From DATFVA01 sp963839165 (GTDB lineage Bacteria; Bacteroidota; Ignavibacteria; Ignavibacteriales; Ignavibacteriaceae): a stretch of DNA of 64,000 bases. The position numbers were made by a program, and so were the translations under genes. The notes below the pieces were generated by a model, which was not told the origin of the DNA, made no database searches, and was given only the letters and a program-made list of their open reading frames with translations. Below, in pieces: positions 27,688 through 37,400 of the stretch. Where the stretch lies: positions 1,240,001-1,304,000 of the forward strand of contig CAWIUG010000005.1 of the NCBI GenBank assembly GCA_963839165.1. Reading direction: 5' to 3'. The stretch's first letter is position 1. Every line of letters begins with the position of its first letter.

Positions 27688-27758
27688 TCTCTCTCTCCTG
27701 CTGATCCAAAAATAATAAAGATTTCGGACAGCTGGGAGTATTGCCAATTCTTATTTAC

Positions 27759-28883
27759 TTACCTTACAGAGCAATAACCGCCGGGAACACCGTTCAGGGA
27801 TAATACAAGCTGCCACAACTGGTTTTTGTTTCGGGCGCGGAAAGCTCCCGCCGACGAGAGCAGAAAATATGTCCACATCCTGAAAAACCTTTCGCTGTAT
27901 TTATTCTTAAGCACGTCCCAGCCTTTAATAAAATTGCTGTACCAGGCCATTAAAGTTTTATCATAATCAGCTCCGAAGTTATGCCAGTCCTCCAGTACAA
28001 ATAACCCTTCGATTGCTTTCCCGAGTTGGGCAGCTGAAGGCAGCATTCCATTAGGGAAGATGTACTTATGAGTCCATGCGTCGGTATTCTTCGTTGAACG
28101 GACATCCCCGATAGTGTGAACAAGAAAGAGCCCGTCCTGAGATAAATTTCGTGCGGCAGTTCTGAAGTATTCGCGGTAATTTCTATAACCCACATGCTCA
28201 ATCATACCGACAGAAACAATTCTGTCGAATTTTTCATTGACGTCTCTGTAATCCTGGAGCCTGATTTCCACCGGCAGCCCTTTACATAATTCATTTCCAA
28301 GAGCTACCTGTTCTTTTGAAACAGTTATACCCGTAACCTTCACGTCATATTTCTCTGCGGCATACTTACCAAACGCGCTCCAACCGCAGCCGATATCAAG
28401 AATGTGCATCCCCGGCTTCAGGTACAACTTCCTGCAGATCAGATCGAGCTTATTTTCCTGTGCCTCATCCAGTGCAGAAGCATCTTTCCAGTAGCCGCAG
28501 CTGTAGTTCATCCTTTTATCCAGCATCAGCCGGAAAAGGTCATTACCCAGGTCATAGTGTCTTTCCCCTATTATAAAGGCGCGGCGGCGAGACTGCATAT
28601 TGATCAGGTTAAAACCTGCAAGCTGGAGCGCCACTTTATAATTATGCATAATTTTGTTCTGCAAATCGGTGTGTATAACCCTGTATATCAGTTCATCAAG
28701 TTTCTCAGCATCCCACCAGTTATCCATGTACGATTCTCCCATTCCAAGCTCAACTTGAGTAACTGCCCTTTTATAAAACCTGTCATCATGAACCTTAATG
28801 TCAAACGTCCGGTTCCCGTTTATTTTAACTCCGGCCATATCCAGTAGTTGTTCAACAAGCTTTCTGTACTTCTCATTTCTCAT
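27759..28883 (-). CDS. cfa: Cyclopropane-fatty-acyl-phospholipid synthase
   Basis: SAM-dependent enzyme that adds a methylene bridge to double bonds of membrane phospholipid acyl chains. The 374 residues match the usual length (about 380). Visible are the N-terminal domain with the ELGMGESYMDNWWD stretch, HYDLGNDLF (109-117), the SAM-binding motif ILDIGCGWSAFG (161-172), GMIEHVGYRNY, and FPNGMLPS. In the C-terminal FRAR motif the sequence is LLSSAGAFRAR; E. coli Cfa has Cys (C354, from memory) where Ser stands here, a change that need not abolish activity. It stands alone between the CHAT fragment and the signalling cassette, all on the minus strand. Confidence 0.95.
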   Translation of the reverse strand: MRNEKYRKLVEQLLDMAGVKINGNRTFDIKVHDDRFYKRAVTQVELGMGESYMDNWWDAEKLDELIYRVIHTDLQNKIMHNYKVALQLAGFNLINMQSRRRAFIIGERHYDLGNDLFRLMLDKRMNYSCGYWKDASALDEAQENKLDLICRKLYLKPGMHILDIGCGWSAFGKYAAEKYDVKVTGITVSKEQVALGNELCKGLPVEIRLQDYRDVNEKFDRIVSVGMIEHVGYRNYREYFRTAARNLSQDGLFLVHTIGDVRSTKNTDAWTHKYIFPNGMLPSAAQLGKAIEGLFVLEDWHNFGADYDKTLMAWYSNFIKGWDVLKNKYSERFFRMWTYFLLSSAGAFRARNKNQLWQLVLSLNGVPGGYCSVR

Positions 28884-29038
28884 AATGGTGCCCTCTTAAA
28901 ATTGTTACATAAAATAAAGATCGGAAGCGGGTAGACCTTTATAATATATAAAAATGGAGATTGAGAAGTTGTAACAAATTATGCCTGGCTCCGGGGCGGA
29001 GCTGTCCATATTGGTTCAACAAAGATCAGTTTTTTACC

Positions 29039-29779
29039 CTAATTCCGTTTCAGGATCATTGAAGTGATGTCGTCGCTCTGTGGTTCCCCGTTAACGTGTA
29101 TGCTTACATCATCAACTAAGCCGCTGATAAAATCGGAAGCCGACTTATCGGCATTATTTTGGAAAAATGAGATCATTCTTTCATCTGAATACTCTACTTC
29201 ATCCTTATTCATTGCTTCCGGTATCCCATCGGTATATAGGAAAAGTTTATCGCCGGGATTCATTACTAATTTTTCTCCCTGGTAAGGTATACCGAGGTCG
29301 AGCATTCCAAGTCCTATACCGCCTGCATCTATCTTATCCAGCTTTCCGTCTTTCCTTAGAAGAAGGATCGGGTTATGACCCGCATTTACAACATCAAGCT
29401 CGCCAGATTTAGAATCAAGCACTGCTATGAAGAAAGTAATAAATTTATCCGGAGGTGAAGCATTATAGATAAGCTTATTCAACCGGTCAGCCATATCCGT
29501 CAATGGAAGGTCAAACTCAAGGTACGAGTAGAGCGAGGCATTTAACGTATTTACTAGAAGAGCTGCCGCTATACCTTTACCTGCAACATCGGCTATTATT
29601 AAAGCGTATTTTCCATTACCCATATTTATGCAGTCATAATAATCTCCGCCAACCTCTCGTGAAGGAATGTTCTCTCCGGCCAGTTCGTATCCTTCAATTA
29701 CAGGTAGTTTATCGGGTATTATCTGCTGCTGAATGGAAGCTGCCAGCAGCAGTCTCTTTCTCAATCCTCTCCTTTTCAA
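29039..29779 (-). CDS. SpoIIE-type PP2C phosphatase domain (3' part of frameshifted gene)
   Basis: Serine phosphatase domain of the SpoIIE/RsbU class, which dephosphorylates STAS-domain antagonists. The metal-binding and family motifs are present: SREVGGDYYDC, IADVAGKGIAAALL, NAGHNPILLL, LFLYTDGIPEAMN and QSDDITSMIL. It has no natural start: MKRRGLRKR is a readthrough of the linker in the wrong frame. Removing one base near 29753 joins it to the upstream GAF-like ORF as ERIEKELLLAASIQQQIIP, exactly the linker usual before SpoIIE domains. Together they make a GAF-PP2C protein of about 390 residues, last gene of the partner-switching cassette. Confidence 0.88.
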   Translation of the reverse strand: MKRRGLRKRLLLAASIQQQIIPDKLPVIEGYELAGENIPSREVGGDYYDCINMGNGKYALIIADVAGKGIAAALLVNTLNASLYSYLEFDLPLTDMADRLNKLIYNASPPDKFITFFIAVLDSKSGELDVVNAGHNPILLLRKDGKLDKIDAGGIGLGMLDLGIPYQGEKLVMNPGDKLFLYTDGIPEAMNKDEVEYSDERMISFFQNNADKSASDFISGLVDDVSIHVNGEPQSDDITSMILKRN

Positions 29780-30215
29780 GCGATTCCTTCAGAAGGAAAT
29801 TGTTTTCAATAGCTGTACGTATCTGACGCGAAATTGCATCAAGAAGCATCTGGTCGAGTTCATTGAATGCGGCTATCCCCTTCCGTGTTTCCTTTTCAGA
29901 AAGGACAAACCTGTATAAATTATTTCTGAATTCAAACGAAGATTCAATTTTGTAATTCCTGTTCAATATATTTTCAGCGGGAATACCCGGCGGGAAAGTA
30001 ATCTGTTCTTCAGGCTGGTTTTTATTACCGTTTGTTACGCTGATCAGTGCCGAAGAAGAATTTGTAAGTGATACCATCCTTGCAAGAGCCATCTCATAAA
30101 GTACGTTCTGATTTTCAAACTTTGCAAGATCGATTCCTGTTTCTATCAGGTTATTAAGCTGCAGTATCTTTTCGTTCAGATCGAAGATGAACTGTTTTTC
30201 TTTACTCTGTTCCAA
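29709..30215 (-). CDS. GAF-like sensor part of the GAF-SpoIIE phosphatase
   Basis: N-terminal part of the phosphatase above, 168 residues. It opens with a helical segment (FIDLNEKILQLNNLIETGIDL) and a GAF-like domain (VLYEMALARMVSLTNSSSALISV ... LDQMLLDAISRQIRTAIENNFL), then the coiled-coil linker LKESLEKERIEKE. After that the frame runs off into TAAGSFHS and stops. The start is TTG after an AAGGTGG RBS. The GAF domain probably senses a small molecule or redox state and gates the phosphatase. Confidence 0.8.
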   Translation of the reverse strand: MEQSKEKQFIFDLNEKILQLNNLIETGIDLAKFENQNVLYEMALARMVSLTNSSSALISVTNGNKNQPEEQITFPPGIPAENILNRNYKIESSFEFRNNLYRFVLSEKETRKGIAAFNELDQMLLDAISRQIRTAIENNFLLKESLEKERIEKETAAGSFHSAADNTR

Positions 30216-30242
30216 ATTAATTAACCACCTTAATTGTTATAC

Positions 30243-30581
30243 TTACACAAGTTCTTTCATAGCAGAATCAAGCGAATCGGCCATCTGCGAAAATTGGAAT
30301 AATCCCATTATCTTAAACGTCTTTTCAATTGATGGATCAAGGTTAAGGAAGATTATCTTCCCCTCCCTGTCGTTTATTTGCTCGATTACCTCAAGAAGGT
30401 AGGAGATACCGATGGAATTGATGACTTTTGATTTTTCCAGATCAAAAATCGCGTTCTTGATAGGATTTTCAGAAAAGAACTGAGCTATTTTCTCTCCTGC
30501 AGTATTGTTGATGTATCCTTCGGTTTTAATGAGGAAAGTGTTTTCCAGCTTTTCTGTTTGGAGGTTAAATTCACTGTCCAT
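30243..30581 (-). CDS. STAS-domain anti-sigma antagonist
   Basis: RsbV/SpoIIAA-like STAS protein, 112 residues. The phosphoacceptor loop is VINSIGISYLLEVI with Ser56 in the acceptor position; the normal Asp before it is Asn55. Predicted to be phosphorylated by the RsbW-like kinase encoded 11 bases upstream and dephosphorylated by one or both SpoIIE-type phosphatases of the cassette. Confidence 0.88.
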   Translation of the reverse strand: MDSEFNLQTEKLENTFLIKTEGYINNTAGEKIAQFFSENPIKNAIFDLEKSKVINSIGISYLLEVIEQINDREGKIIFLNLDPSIEKTFKIMGLFQFSQMADSLDSAMKELV

Positions 30582-30592
30582 ATTATGTCCAT

Positions 30593-31009
30593 TTAAGTTA
30601 AGTTTTTGATTATTGATATTCTTGTGCCGGATGAGCTTGATTCAATTGTCATAAAATCAGAAAGGGATTTCATCAGCTTTATTCCCCATCCGCGCTTGTT
30701 CTCACTTGAAATTTTATTTGACATTTCCGGGACCGGAACTTTATCAGGTACGAAACCTTTGCCATAATCCGATACCAGTATAGTTAATTTCTCTTTGGTC
30801 ATCTCGAACTCTACACTAACATAAGGGTTCTCCATACCCCCATGTTCAAATCCATTAATAATTGCTTCATTAACAATTATTCTTGCCTCTCCAATTTTTT
30901 CATTGCTTATGCCAAGATACTTACCCATTCTTTCAAGACCTTCAACAGCAACCAGTTCGATATTAGGAATATTCGGGAGCTTGATCTTCAGATTAAAATT
31001 TTCTTCCAT
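30593..31009 (-). CDS. RsbW-like serine kinase / anti-sigma factor (GHKL ATPase)
   Basis: Small GHKL-fold ATPase of 138 residues. The N box IIVNEAIINGFEHGG (44-58), G1 box VSDYGKGF (79-86) and G2 RGWGIKLMKSL (106-116) are all present. Such proteins phosphorylate STAS antagonists and bind a sigma factor or other partner. Which sigma factor it controls is not shown; no group 3 sigma of the SigB type lies in the window. Located between the propeller-phosphatase and the STAS gene in one operon. Confidence 0.9.
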   Translation of the reverse strand: MEENFNLKIKLPNIPNIELVAVEGLERMGKYLGISNEKIGEARIIVNEAIINGFEHGGMENPYVSVEFEMTKEKLTILVSDYGKGFVPDKVPVPEMSNKISSENKRGWGIKLMKSLSDFMTIESSSSGTRISIIKNLT

Positions 31010-31100
31010 AAGTGTATAGGGGTTTTAGTGAATATAATATTATTTTTTATTAAAAAGTAAACAGGAATTTTTCTGACTCTTTTCCTCATAGGCACCACTT

Positions 31101-31691
31101 CTACTTTACTCTTAGAACAATAAACGTAATATCGTCTGCCTGTATGCGTTCTCCCATCCAGTCGTCAGCTGATTTAACAAGACTCTCAATAATTGATTCG
31201 GGAGGACATTCGGCAATCTCTTTGAATTTGTCTTTCACCCTGGGGTAATCAAACATCTCCTCATTCGGATTCATCTGCTCGGGATAACCATCCGTCAGCA
31301 GAAGAAGTGTATCGCCGGGTTGAAGGTCTTTTTCTACTACCTGGTACGAAAACCTCTTCATAGCTCCAAGGGGCATTCCCTGTATAAGGATTTCCTCAAC
31401 TTCCTGTTTCTCCTTGCTGTAATAATAAACAGGCGGCATACCTCCGCTCGTAAGGGTCATTTTATGATCCAGTATCCGTAAGAGACTGAATGACATCAAA
31501 ATCCTGCCAAGCTTTATTTCCTTGATCATCGCTGTGCAGTGACTCATAAAATCCTTAAGCTCCAGTCTGGCAGCATCAGATGTAAAGAATCCTTTCATCA
31601 ACGTAACCATTATTCCTGCCTGCAGTCCGTGCCCGGTTGCGTCACCAAATCCTACATGAAAGTGGTCCGCCGTCATTCTGTATAAAATCAT
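31101..31691 (-). CDS. SpoIIE phosphatase domain of the propeller sensor (3' part)
   Basis: C-terminal phosphatase domain of the sensor encoded upstream, in a shifted frame. Motifs: HVGFGDATGHGLQAGIMVTLMKGFF, LTSGGMPPVYYY, LLLLTDGYPEQMN and QADDITFIVLRV. The first residues MILYRMTADH are out-of-frame reading of the YYDFIQND segment. Removing one G at 31667-31668 gives VGGDYYDFIQNDGDHFHVGF across the junction, a normal PP2C sequence. About 90 bases separate it from the RsbW-like gene. Confidence 0.88.
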   Translation of the reverse strand: MILYRMTADHFHVGFGDATGHGLQAGIMVTLMKGFFTSDAARLELKDFMSHCTAMIKEIKLGRILMSFSLLRILDHKMTLTSGGMPPVYYYSKEKQEVEEILIQGMPLGAMKRFSYQVVEKDLQPGDTLLLLTDGYPEQMNPNEEMFDYPRVKDKFKEIAECPPESIIESLVKSADDWMGERIQADDITFIVLRVK

Positions 31692-34257
31692 AGTAGTCGC
31701 CGCCTACTTCCGTGGCTGTTCTCATAAATGCAGCAATCTCAAGGTTGGGCAGCTTCGGCAGTGTTTTGGGCAGCATTGATAGCTGCATCTGCCGGGCCTC
31801 TTCCAGCTCTTTGGTTTTACGTTCATTTTCCACTTGAATGGCACGCTTCTCAGCTTCGGTTGCCTTAAGCCTGAGTACGTTTTCACGTATCTGTGCTTTC
31901 TGTTCCCGCCTGTTTAATTCTATCCTCCTGGCACCGTACAGAATTCCAAGGAAGATCACTATGTAAATTCCGTAGGCTGTTTTCGTTCTCCACCAGGGAG
32001 GTGTAACTTCAATAAATATATCGGCACCGGTGTTATTCCAGATTCCATCGTTGTTTGATCCGATTACTTTTAGATTATATTTCCCGGGCGAGAGATTTGT
32101 AAAGGTGATTGTGTGATCCGTTCCAAGCTGGATCCAGTTTTTATTGAATCCCTCCAGCATATATTTGTACCGGTTTTCCGAGTTATTGTAATAGCTTAAA
32201 GCCGCGAACTGCAGATTTATAATATTGTCTTTATATGTAAGAAAAAGGCTGTCACGCTCTGCTACTCCTTTTTCAAAAATTGGCTTGCCTTCCTTGTCGT
32301 CAGTATTATATCGTGTGTACTCTGTAAAGACTACAGGCGGAATGAAAGTATTCCCCCTTATGTTTGCGGGATTGAAAACATTAAACCCGTTGTTGCCTCC
32401 GAATAAAAGTCTGCCTGTTTTTTTGTCCTTCGCAAATGCACTCTGGTTGAATTCATTCCCCTGAAGACCGTCCTGGTAAAAGTAATTTGTAAAGTTTTCT
32501 GTAACAGGATTGAACATCGAAAGCCCGTTGTTGGTGCTGAGCCACAGGTTCCCTGAATTATCCTCAAGGATACCAAAAATAAATTCATTAGGCAGTCCGT
32601 CCTTTTCCCGGAAATTCTTAAACTTTTTCGTCTTCCTGTTGAATCTGCTGAGTCCCTTGGTAGTCCCCACCCATGCAACATTATTTTTATCTATGAATAT
32701 CCTGATGACGTTATCGTCAACAAGACTGTTAGGATCGTCGGGATCATTTCTAAGATGAACGCTTCTGTGACTTACAGGATCGAAGATGTTTACACCCCCT
32801 CCGAAAGTGCCGATCCATAGTTTTTCGGTTTTATCAAAGGCAAGCGACCAAACCCTGTTTGAACTTATAGAGGCAGGATCATTTTCATCATGCATATATC
32901 TTACAATACTGCCTGTAGCGGGATCAAGTCTATTTACTCCTCCCTCATAAGTACCTATCCATAAATATCCATTTTTGTCCTGCGTTATTGCGAATACCCT
33001 GTTGTCTGAGAGAGAATTTGTGTTGACAGGATCATTCTGATAATGCCTGAATTTTGATGTAGAAGGATTGAATGCATCAAGTCCACTTCTCAGATTGCCT
33101 ATCCATAGTGTACCCGACCTGTCTTCGAAGAGAGTCTGTATTGAATTGCTCGATATACCGTTCTTAACAGCAGGATCAAAAAGATATCTTCTGAACCGCT
33201 TCTTGTCATAATCAAACCTGTTTAGTCCACCCCTCGTCCCAATCCAGTAATCACCATCTTCAGAACTGCACATAGAAAGAACAAAGTTATCACTCAGACT
33301 ATTATCATTAGATGGATCGTGAGAAAAGTGACTGAATACCTGGGAGGCAGGGTTAAAATAATTAACACCACCCGCATTCGTTCCTATCCATATCATTCCG
33401 CTGCGGTCTTCATACAATGACAAAATATAATTATCGTTAAGACTGGTAGGGTCCGACTGATCATTTTTGTAACTGATAAAAGTACCGTCCTGAGGATTAA
33501 ACTTATTCAATCCTCCATTAGCAGTCCCTATCCATAAATTCCTTTGTGAATCCTGAAATATTGGCCACACATTATTATCTGAAAGGCTGTTTGGGTTCCC
33601 GGGTTCATTCCTGTAGTGTGTAAATGTGCCTGTATCTTCATCGAATTCATCAAGTCCTCCTGCTGTTCCCACCCATAGATTACCTAACCTGTCGCGGTAA
33701 ACAGAAAAGACTTTATCATCGCTCAGACTGGCAGGGTCAGCGGGGTCGTGTTTGTAAACTGTGGTTTTTCCAGTCGCAGGATCAACTCTTTTCAGTCCCG
33801 TCGGCGAACCCTGTCCGCCAATCCACTGAACACCAGATGGATCAATGTAAAGCGCTCCGAAGGTGCTGTACCTGATGTGGGATAAATTCAAACTATCTTT
33901 GGGAAAGCGGATAAACGATTCATGGCGAGGGTCATATCGTTGAAAGCCTCCCCCCTGGTTCTCAATGTAAAGCGCACCCGAGGTATCTTCATAGATAGAA
34001 AAGATGAAGTTGTTGATCAGGCTGGTTGTATCTTCAGGATCGTTCTTAAAGACTTTTATATTGTAGCCGTCGTACCGGTTCAGTCCGTCCTGCGTACCAA
34101 ACCACATAAACCCCTTTGAGTCCTGGAAAATGCAGGTAACAGAACTCTGTGATAATCCATCCTCAACTGTAAGATGGTTAAAGGCAATATGATTTTGAGC
34201 CTGCAAGGTATTTATCAAAAACAGCGGCAGGCTATAGATCAGATATCTGAACTTCAT
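31642..34257 (-). CDS. Two-component-regulator propeller sensor (5' part of propeller-SpoIIE protein)
   Basis: Sensor of 871 residues before the frameshift. A signal peptide (1-20) is followed by about 14 Reg_prop repeats, seen as alternating IWIGT..GGLNRFDP and NDPxDPxSLSDNxV segments, forming the two-propeller periplasmic sensor typical of hybrid two-component systems. A Y_Y_Y domain follows (KYMLEGFNKNWIQLG, FTNLSPGKYNLKV), then one membrane segment (about 770-790, YGIYIVIFLGILYG), a coiled coil and the start of a SpoIIE domain (MQLSMLPKTLPKLPNLEIA, TEVGGDYYDF). The usual histidine kinase is replaced by a PP2C phosphatase, so an outside signal (often a carbohydrate in this sensor family) would feed partner switching. 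First gene of the cassette. Confidence 0.9.
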   Translation of the reverse strand: MKFRYLIYSLPLFLINTLQAQNHIAFNHLTVEDGLSQSSVTCIFQDSKGFMWFGTQDGLNRYDGYNIKVFKNDPEDTTSLINNFIFSIYEDTSGALYIENQGGGFQRYDPRHESFIRFPKDSLNLSHIRYSTFGALYIDPSGVQWIGGQGSPTGLKRVDPATGKTTVYKHDPADPASLSDDKVFSVYRDRLGNLWVGTAGGLDEFDEDTGTFTHYRNEPGNPNSLSDNNVWPIFQDSQRNLWIGTANGGLNKFNPQDGTFISYKNDQSDPTSLNDNYILSLYEDRSGMIWIGTNAGGVNYFNPASQVFSHFSHDPSNDNSLSDNFVLSMCSSEDGDYWIGTRGGLNRFDYDKKRFRRYLFDPAVKNGISSNSIQTLFEDRSGTLWIGNLRSGLDAFNPSTSKFRHYQNDPVNTNSLSDNRVFAITQDKNGYLWIGTYEGGVNRLDPATGSIVRYMHDENDPASISSNRVWSLAFDKTEKLWIGTFGGGVNIFDPVSHRSVHLRNDPDDPNSLVDDNVIRIFIDKNNVAWVGTTKGLSRFNRKTKKFKNFREKDGLPNEFIFGILEDNSGNLWLSTNNGLSMFNPVTENFTNYFYQDGLQGNEFNQSAFAKDKKTGRLLFGGNNGFNVFNPANIRGNTFIPPVVFTEYTRYNTDDKEGKPIFEKGVAERDSLFLTYKDNIINLQFAALSYYNNSENRYKYMLEGFNKNWIQLGTDHTITFTNLSPGKYNLKVIGSNNDGIWNNTGADIFIEVTPPWWRTKTAYGIYIVIFLGILYGARRIELNRREQKAQIRENVLRLKATEAEKRAIQVENERKTKELEEARQMQLSMLPKTLPKLPNLEIAAFMRTATEVGGDYYDFIQNDGGPLSCRIW

Positions 34258-34351
34258 ACGCAGCCAGATCCTCCGGAAGATAAATCTTTTTTCAGGTCGA
34301 TAAAACTAATTCCACCGCCTTAAACTATTCATAAAATTCTGAATAAAAAAA

Positions 34352-34390
34352 TGAGGTGTCTCAAAGTAAACTTACCTTAAGACAACCTCA
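34352..34390 (-). terminator. Rho-independent terminator
   Basis: Stem TGAGGT(T)GTCT / AGACACCTCA on the minus strand with a single bulged T and a loop of about 17 bases, followed by T7. It lies directly after the stop of the giant metzincin protein gene and isolates it from the partner-switching cassette. Confidence 0.75.
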
Positions 34391-34407
34391 GAGAACTAAC
34401 TTAAATA

Positions 34408-37400
34408 CTATTTCAACAGAATTAACTTCTTGGTTGATACAAACGAACCGCTTATTATTCTGTAGATATATACACCGCTTGCCAGCCCGCCGGCATTCCA
34501 GTTAACATTGTAATAACCGGGAGCCTGGTCACCTTCAACAAGGGTTGTAACAACGTTGCCCAGGATATCATATACCTTCAAAGAGACATGACTTTTCTCG
34601 GGCAGCTGGTAATTAATGGTTGTCGACGGATTAAATGGATTAGGATAATTCTGCGACAAAGCATATTCTTTTGGTACCAGGCTGATTTCTCCGTTACCTT
34701 TTTTAAGGTTAGCTCCCATCATATTCTGTGAGAACTTCCATGCATTTGTGAGATGATTGAAAACATATACGTAATTATCCTGCTTCAATGAATCAATCGC
34801 TTTTCCCAACTCTGAATTGGTACTGGCCAGGAGTTCTTCGCAGTTTGACACTACGCACGCTCCGGGTTCAATTGCATCATCTCTTGATATAACCGCTATA
34901 CGGTAACCGCCGAGTTTCAGCCATTCAATTGCCTGATCAATTTTATTACCGAAATTATTATTGCTGATATAAGAATATATCTTATTGGTAGCTGTTGAAA
35001 TATTATCGTAGAATGAAAGTCCCTTGTTGGTTTTCAGCCTGTCATTGTCACCCGACTGGAAGTAGCCAAGGGCAGTGTTTAATTTACTTATTGCGTTATT
35101 CAGATCCCTCTTTGTATTGTTGTCAAGACTGCAATTATTATTAGAGGGACAGTATTCCGCCATTATAGCATTCAGATTGTTCAACGCCCACTGAATGTAC
35201 AACCTGCCGGAAATTGTTAATGGGTCTTCTTCAGGCGCCACGTATATTGAATGTTCAGCCGTCAGAAGGTATACACTGTTATTATTTCCGTTCTGACCAT
35301 TGCCGTCCGATGCATTGAATTCAAGGTCGTAGGCCCCAAGGTCAGCTGTTGCGAATGAAGCAGTGTACGTACCGCTGGAAGTATGAGATAACTGCCTTAT
35401 AGTCTGTCCGTAGTCCGGAGAAGTAATCTTTACAAGAATAACCGCATCATCAATCGGCTCACCTACAGTAATGGTATGCTCACCCTGCCCCTGCGAATCT
35501 CCACCCTGGAACAGAGTAGCAGTAATATTCACAGTTGCGGGTGTTACATTTCCATTCTGATCGGTAGTTATATAGTAACGTTCTTTATCGGTGTTCACGT
35601 CAAGCACATAATCAGAATGGTTTGCGGAATAAACCCTTAAAACTTCAGTCGTATCCGGCGGCGTAGCCTCTACAATTGCATAGGTCCACTGACCAAGGCC
35701 GGGATTGTTAACGTGGAAATATTTATAGGGTACTCCGTGAGCAGCGTAGCCGTTCACAAAGCTTACATTATAATTTGAACTCTGGTAGTTATCCTGAGTT
35801 ATTGCTCCTGGTGGAATGTTCGGAGGATTATTAACTGCTATTCCCGGGGGCAGAAGAACGAGTTGATACTCGCTTCCTTCCCACGTCATACCCATATCAA
35901 GAGCTGCACCTTCCCATGATAAACCGCCGAGCCATGAAAGACCGCCCTCCCAGGAAAGTCCGCCTAACCACGATAATCCTCCCTCCCAGGAAAGCCCGCC
36001 AAGCCATGAGAGTCCTCCTTCCCACGACAAGCCTCCAAGCCACGATAACCCTCCAAGCCAGGATAAGCCTCCAGAAATTATATCGCTGTTTATATCTCCT
36101 GAATGATAAGATATCTCCAGACCTAACAGACGCAGCCAAATTACATTAACAACATCAGTTATTTCGTTTGATGTCTCTATAGCCGCATATTCACCGCCGG
36201 TTTTATTCGCAAGCCAGCTCATTAAATCCTGACCCATTTCAAGTTCATTGTATCCCATAGTATATATATGAACATCCGGATTGTAGTTCAATGAATCAGT
36301 TATTAATGATACATTTGAAACTTCTCCTGCACTAAAGAGAATGATAACTTTCTTATGAACAGATGTTGAAGAGAACATTTGTTCTGCTTTGCTTATTCTC
36401 TGTGCCAGGTTTCCGCCGGAAGAATTCGGCTGAAGCGCAGTTAGTGAATTAATTTTATTGCTGAAATCGTTCCCGATCGGATAAACATCATTCGTTCCGT
36501 TAACAATTCCAACTTCATCACCAACTCTTAATTTATTTACAAGTTCAACCGAAGCGTTCTGGGAGAAGCTGAAACCGTCCAGTACATCGGAAGAAGTGAA
36601 ATTCTCTGATCCGTCAAATACTAAAACGATGTCATAGTAAATGGGACCGAGATTATTATAGATATAATTTATTCCACCAACGTCATAAGTTGTAACATCA
36701 GATTGATTCACGTAAGAATCGGGCATAAGGGTTCTTTTATATGTTTCTCCCTTCCCTATCCTGCCGTACATCGTTGCATCCTGGTTGTTTGTTTTCAGGG
36801 CTACGGTATAATTGAAATCACCGGGATTGTATAAGTCAGCTAATCCTGAATAGTGACCTGCCTCGTGTGTTCCGGTATTCTGAACGTCAAGGTTTTCTGC
36901 TGAGCCGTCAGTTGCCCAGGTATAATGTCCTTGTCCCGTAAGCGAAATCGGGTCTCCGTTGAAAGCCATATCAACATCGGTAAGCTCACCATTGTAAGCA
37001 TTGTATCTTACTCTGGTTACCGCTATAACATTAGTAGGCGCACCAGTAATAGTCTCCCAATCTGCTGAAACAGGGATCCAGACAATATTATTTATACCAT
37101 CGGGATTACCGCCCCATTGTTCGGATGTATCTGAGGATGCCCTGGTATATGTCAACTGATCGAGCGAGTTCCAGGTGTTGAATGCATTCTGTACCGCATT
37201 ATCATAGTTCCTGCCTACGATCGATTGCGCAACAGAATAGGTACTGTTGCCGTCAGCCCAATGAAGAGGAATACCTGCAAGGGTTTTATTGACTTTGTAA
37301 TGGAGTCCCTCGTCTGTTGAAACAGGAATGGAAGCTGAAAATTCAGAAGTGTTTCCGGAGGCATCATAAACTAAGGAGCTTATGAAGTCAGATGTATTAA

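Noticed and set aside
28987..29002. Terminator after the GAF-SpoIIE gene
   Set aside because: Stem GCTCC / GGAGC is only 5 bp and is not followed by a T-run on the minus strand.
31640..31700. Programmed ribosomal frameshifting in the SpoIIE genes
   Set aside because: No convincing slippery heptamer or stimulatory structure was seen at the sites, and similar lesions occur in unrelated genes; sequence error or decay is simpler.
35897..36149. Open frames on both strands over the GLSW repeat array
   Set aside because: They are by-products of the 18-bp periodicity; the frame that continues through metzincin, vWA and FIMAH domains is clearly the coding one.
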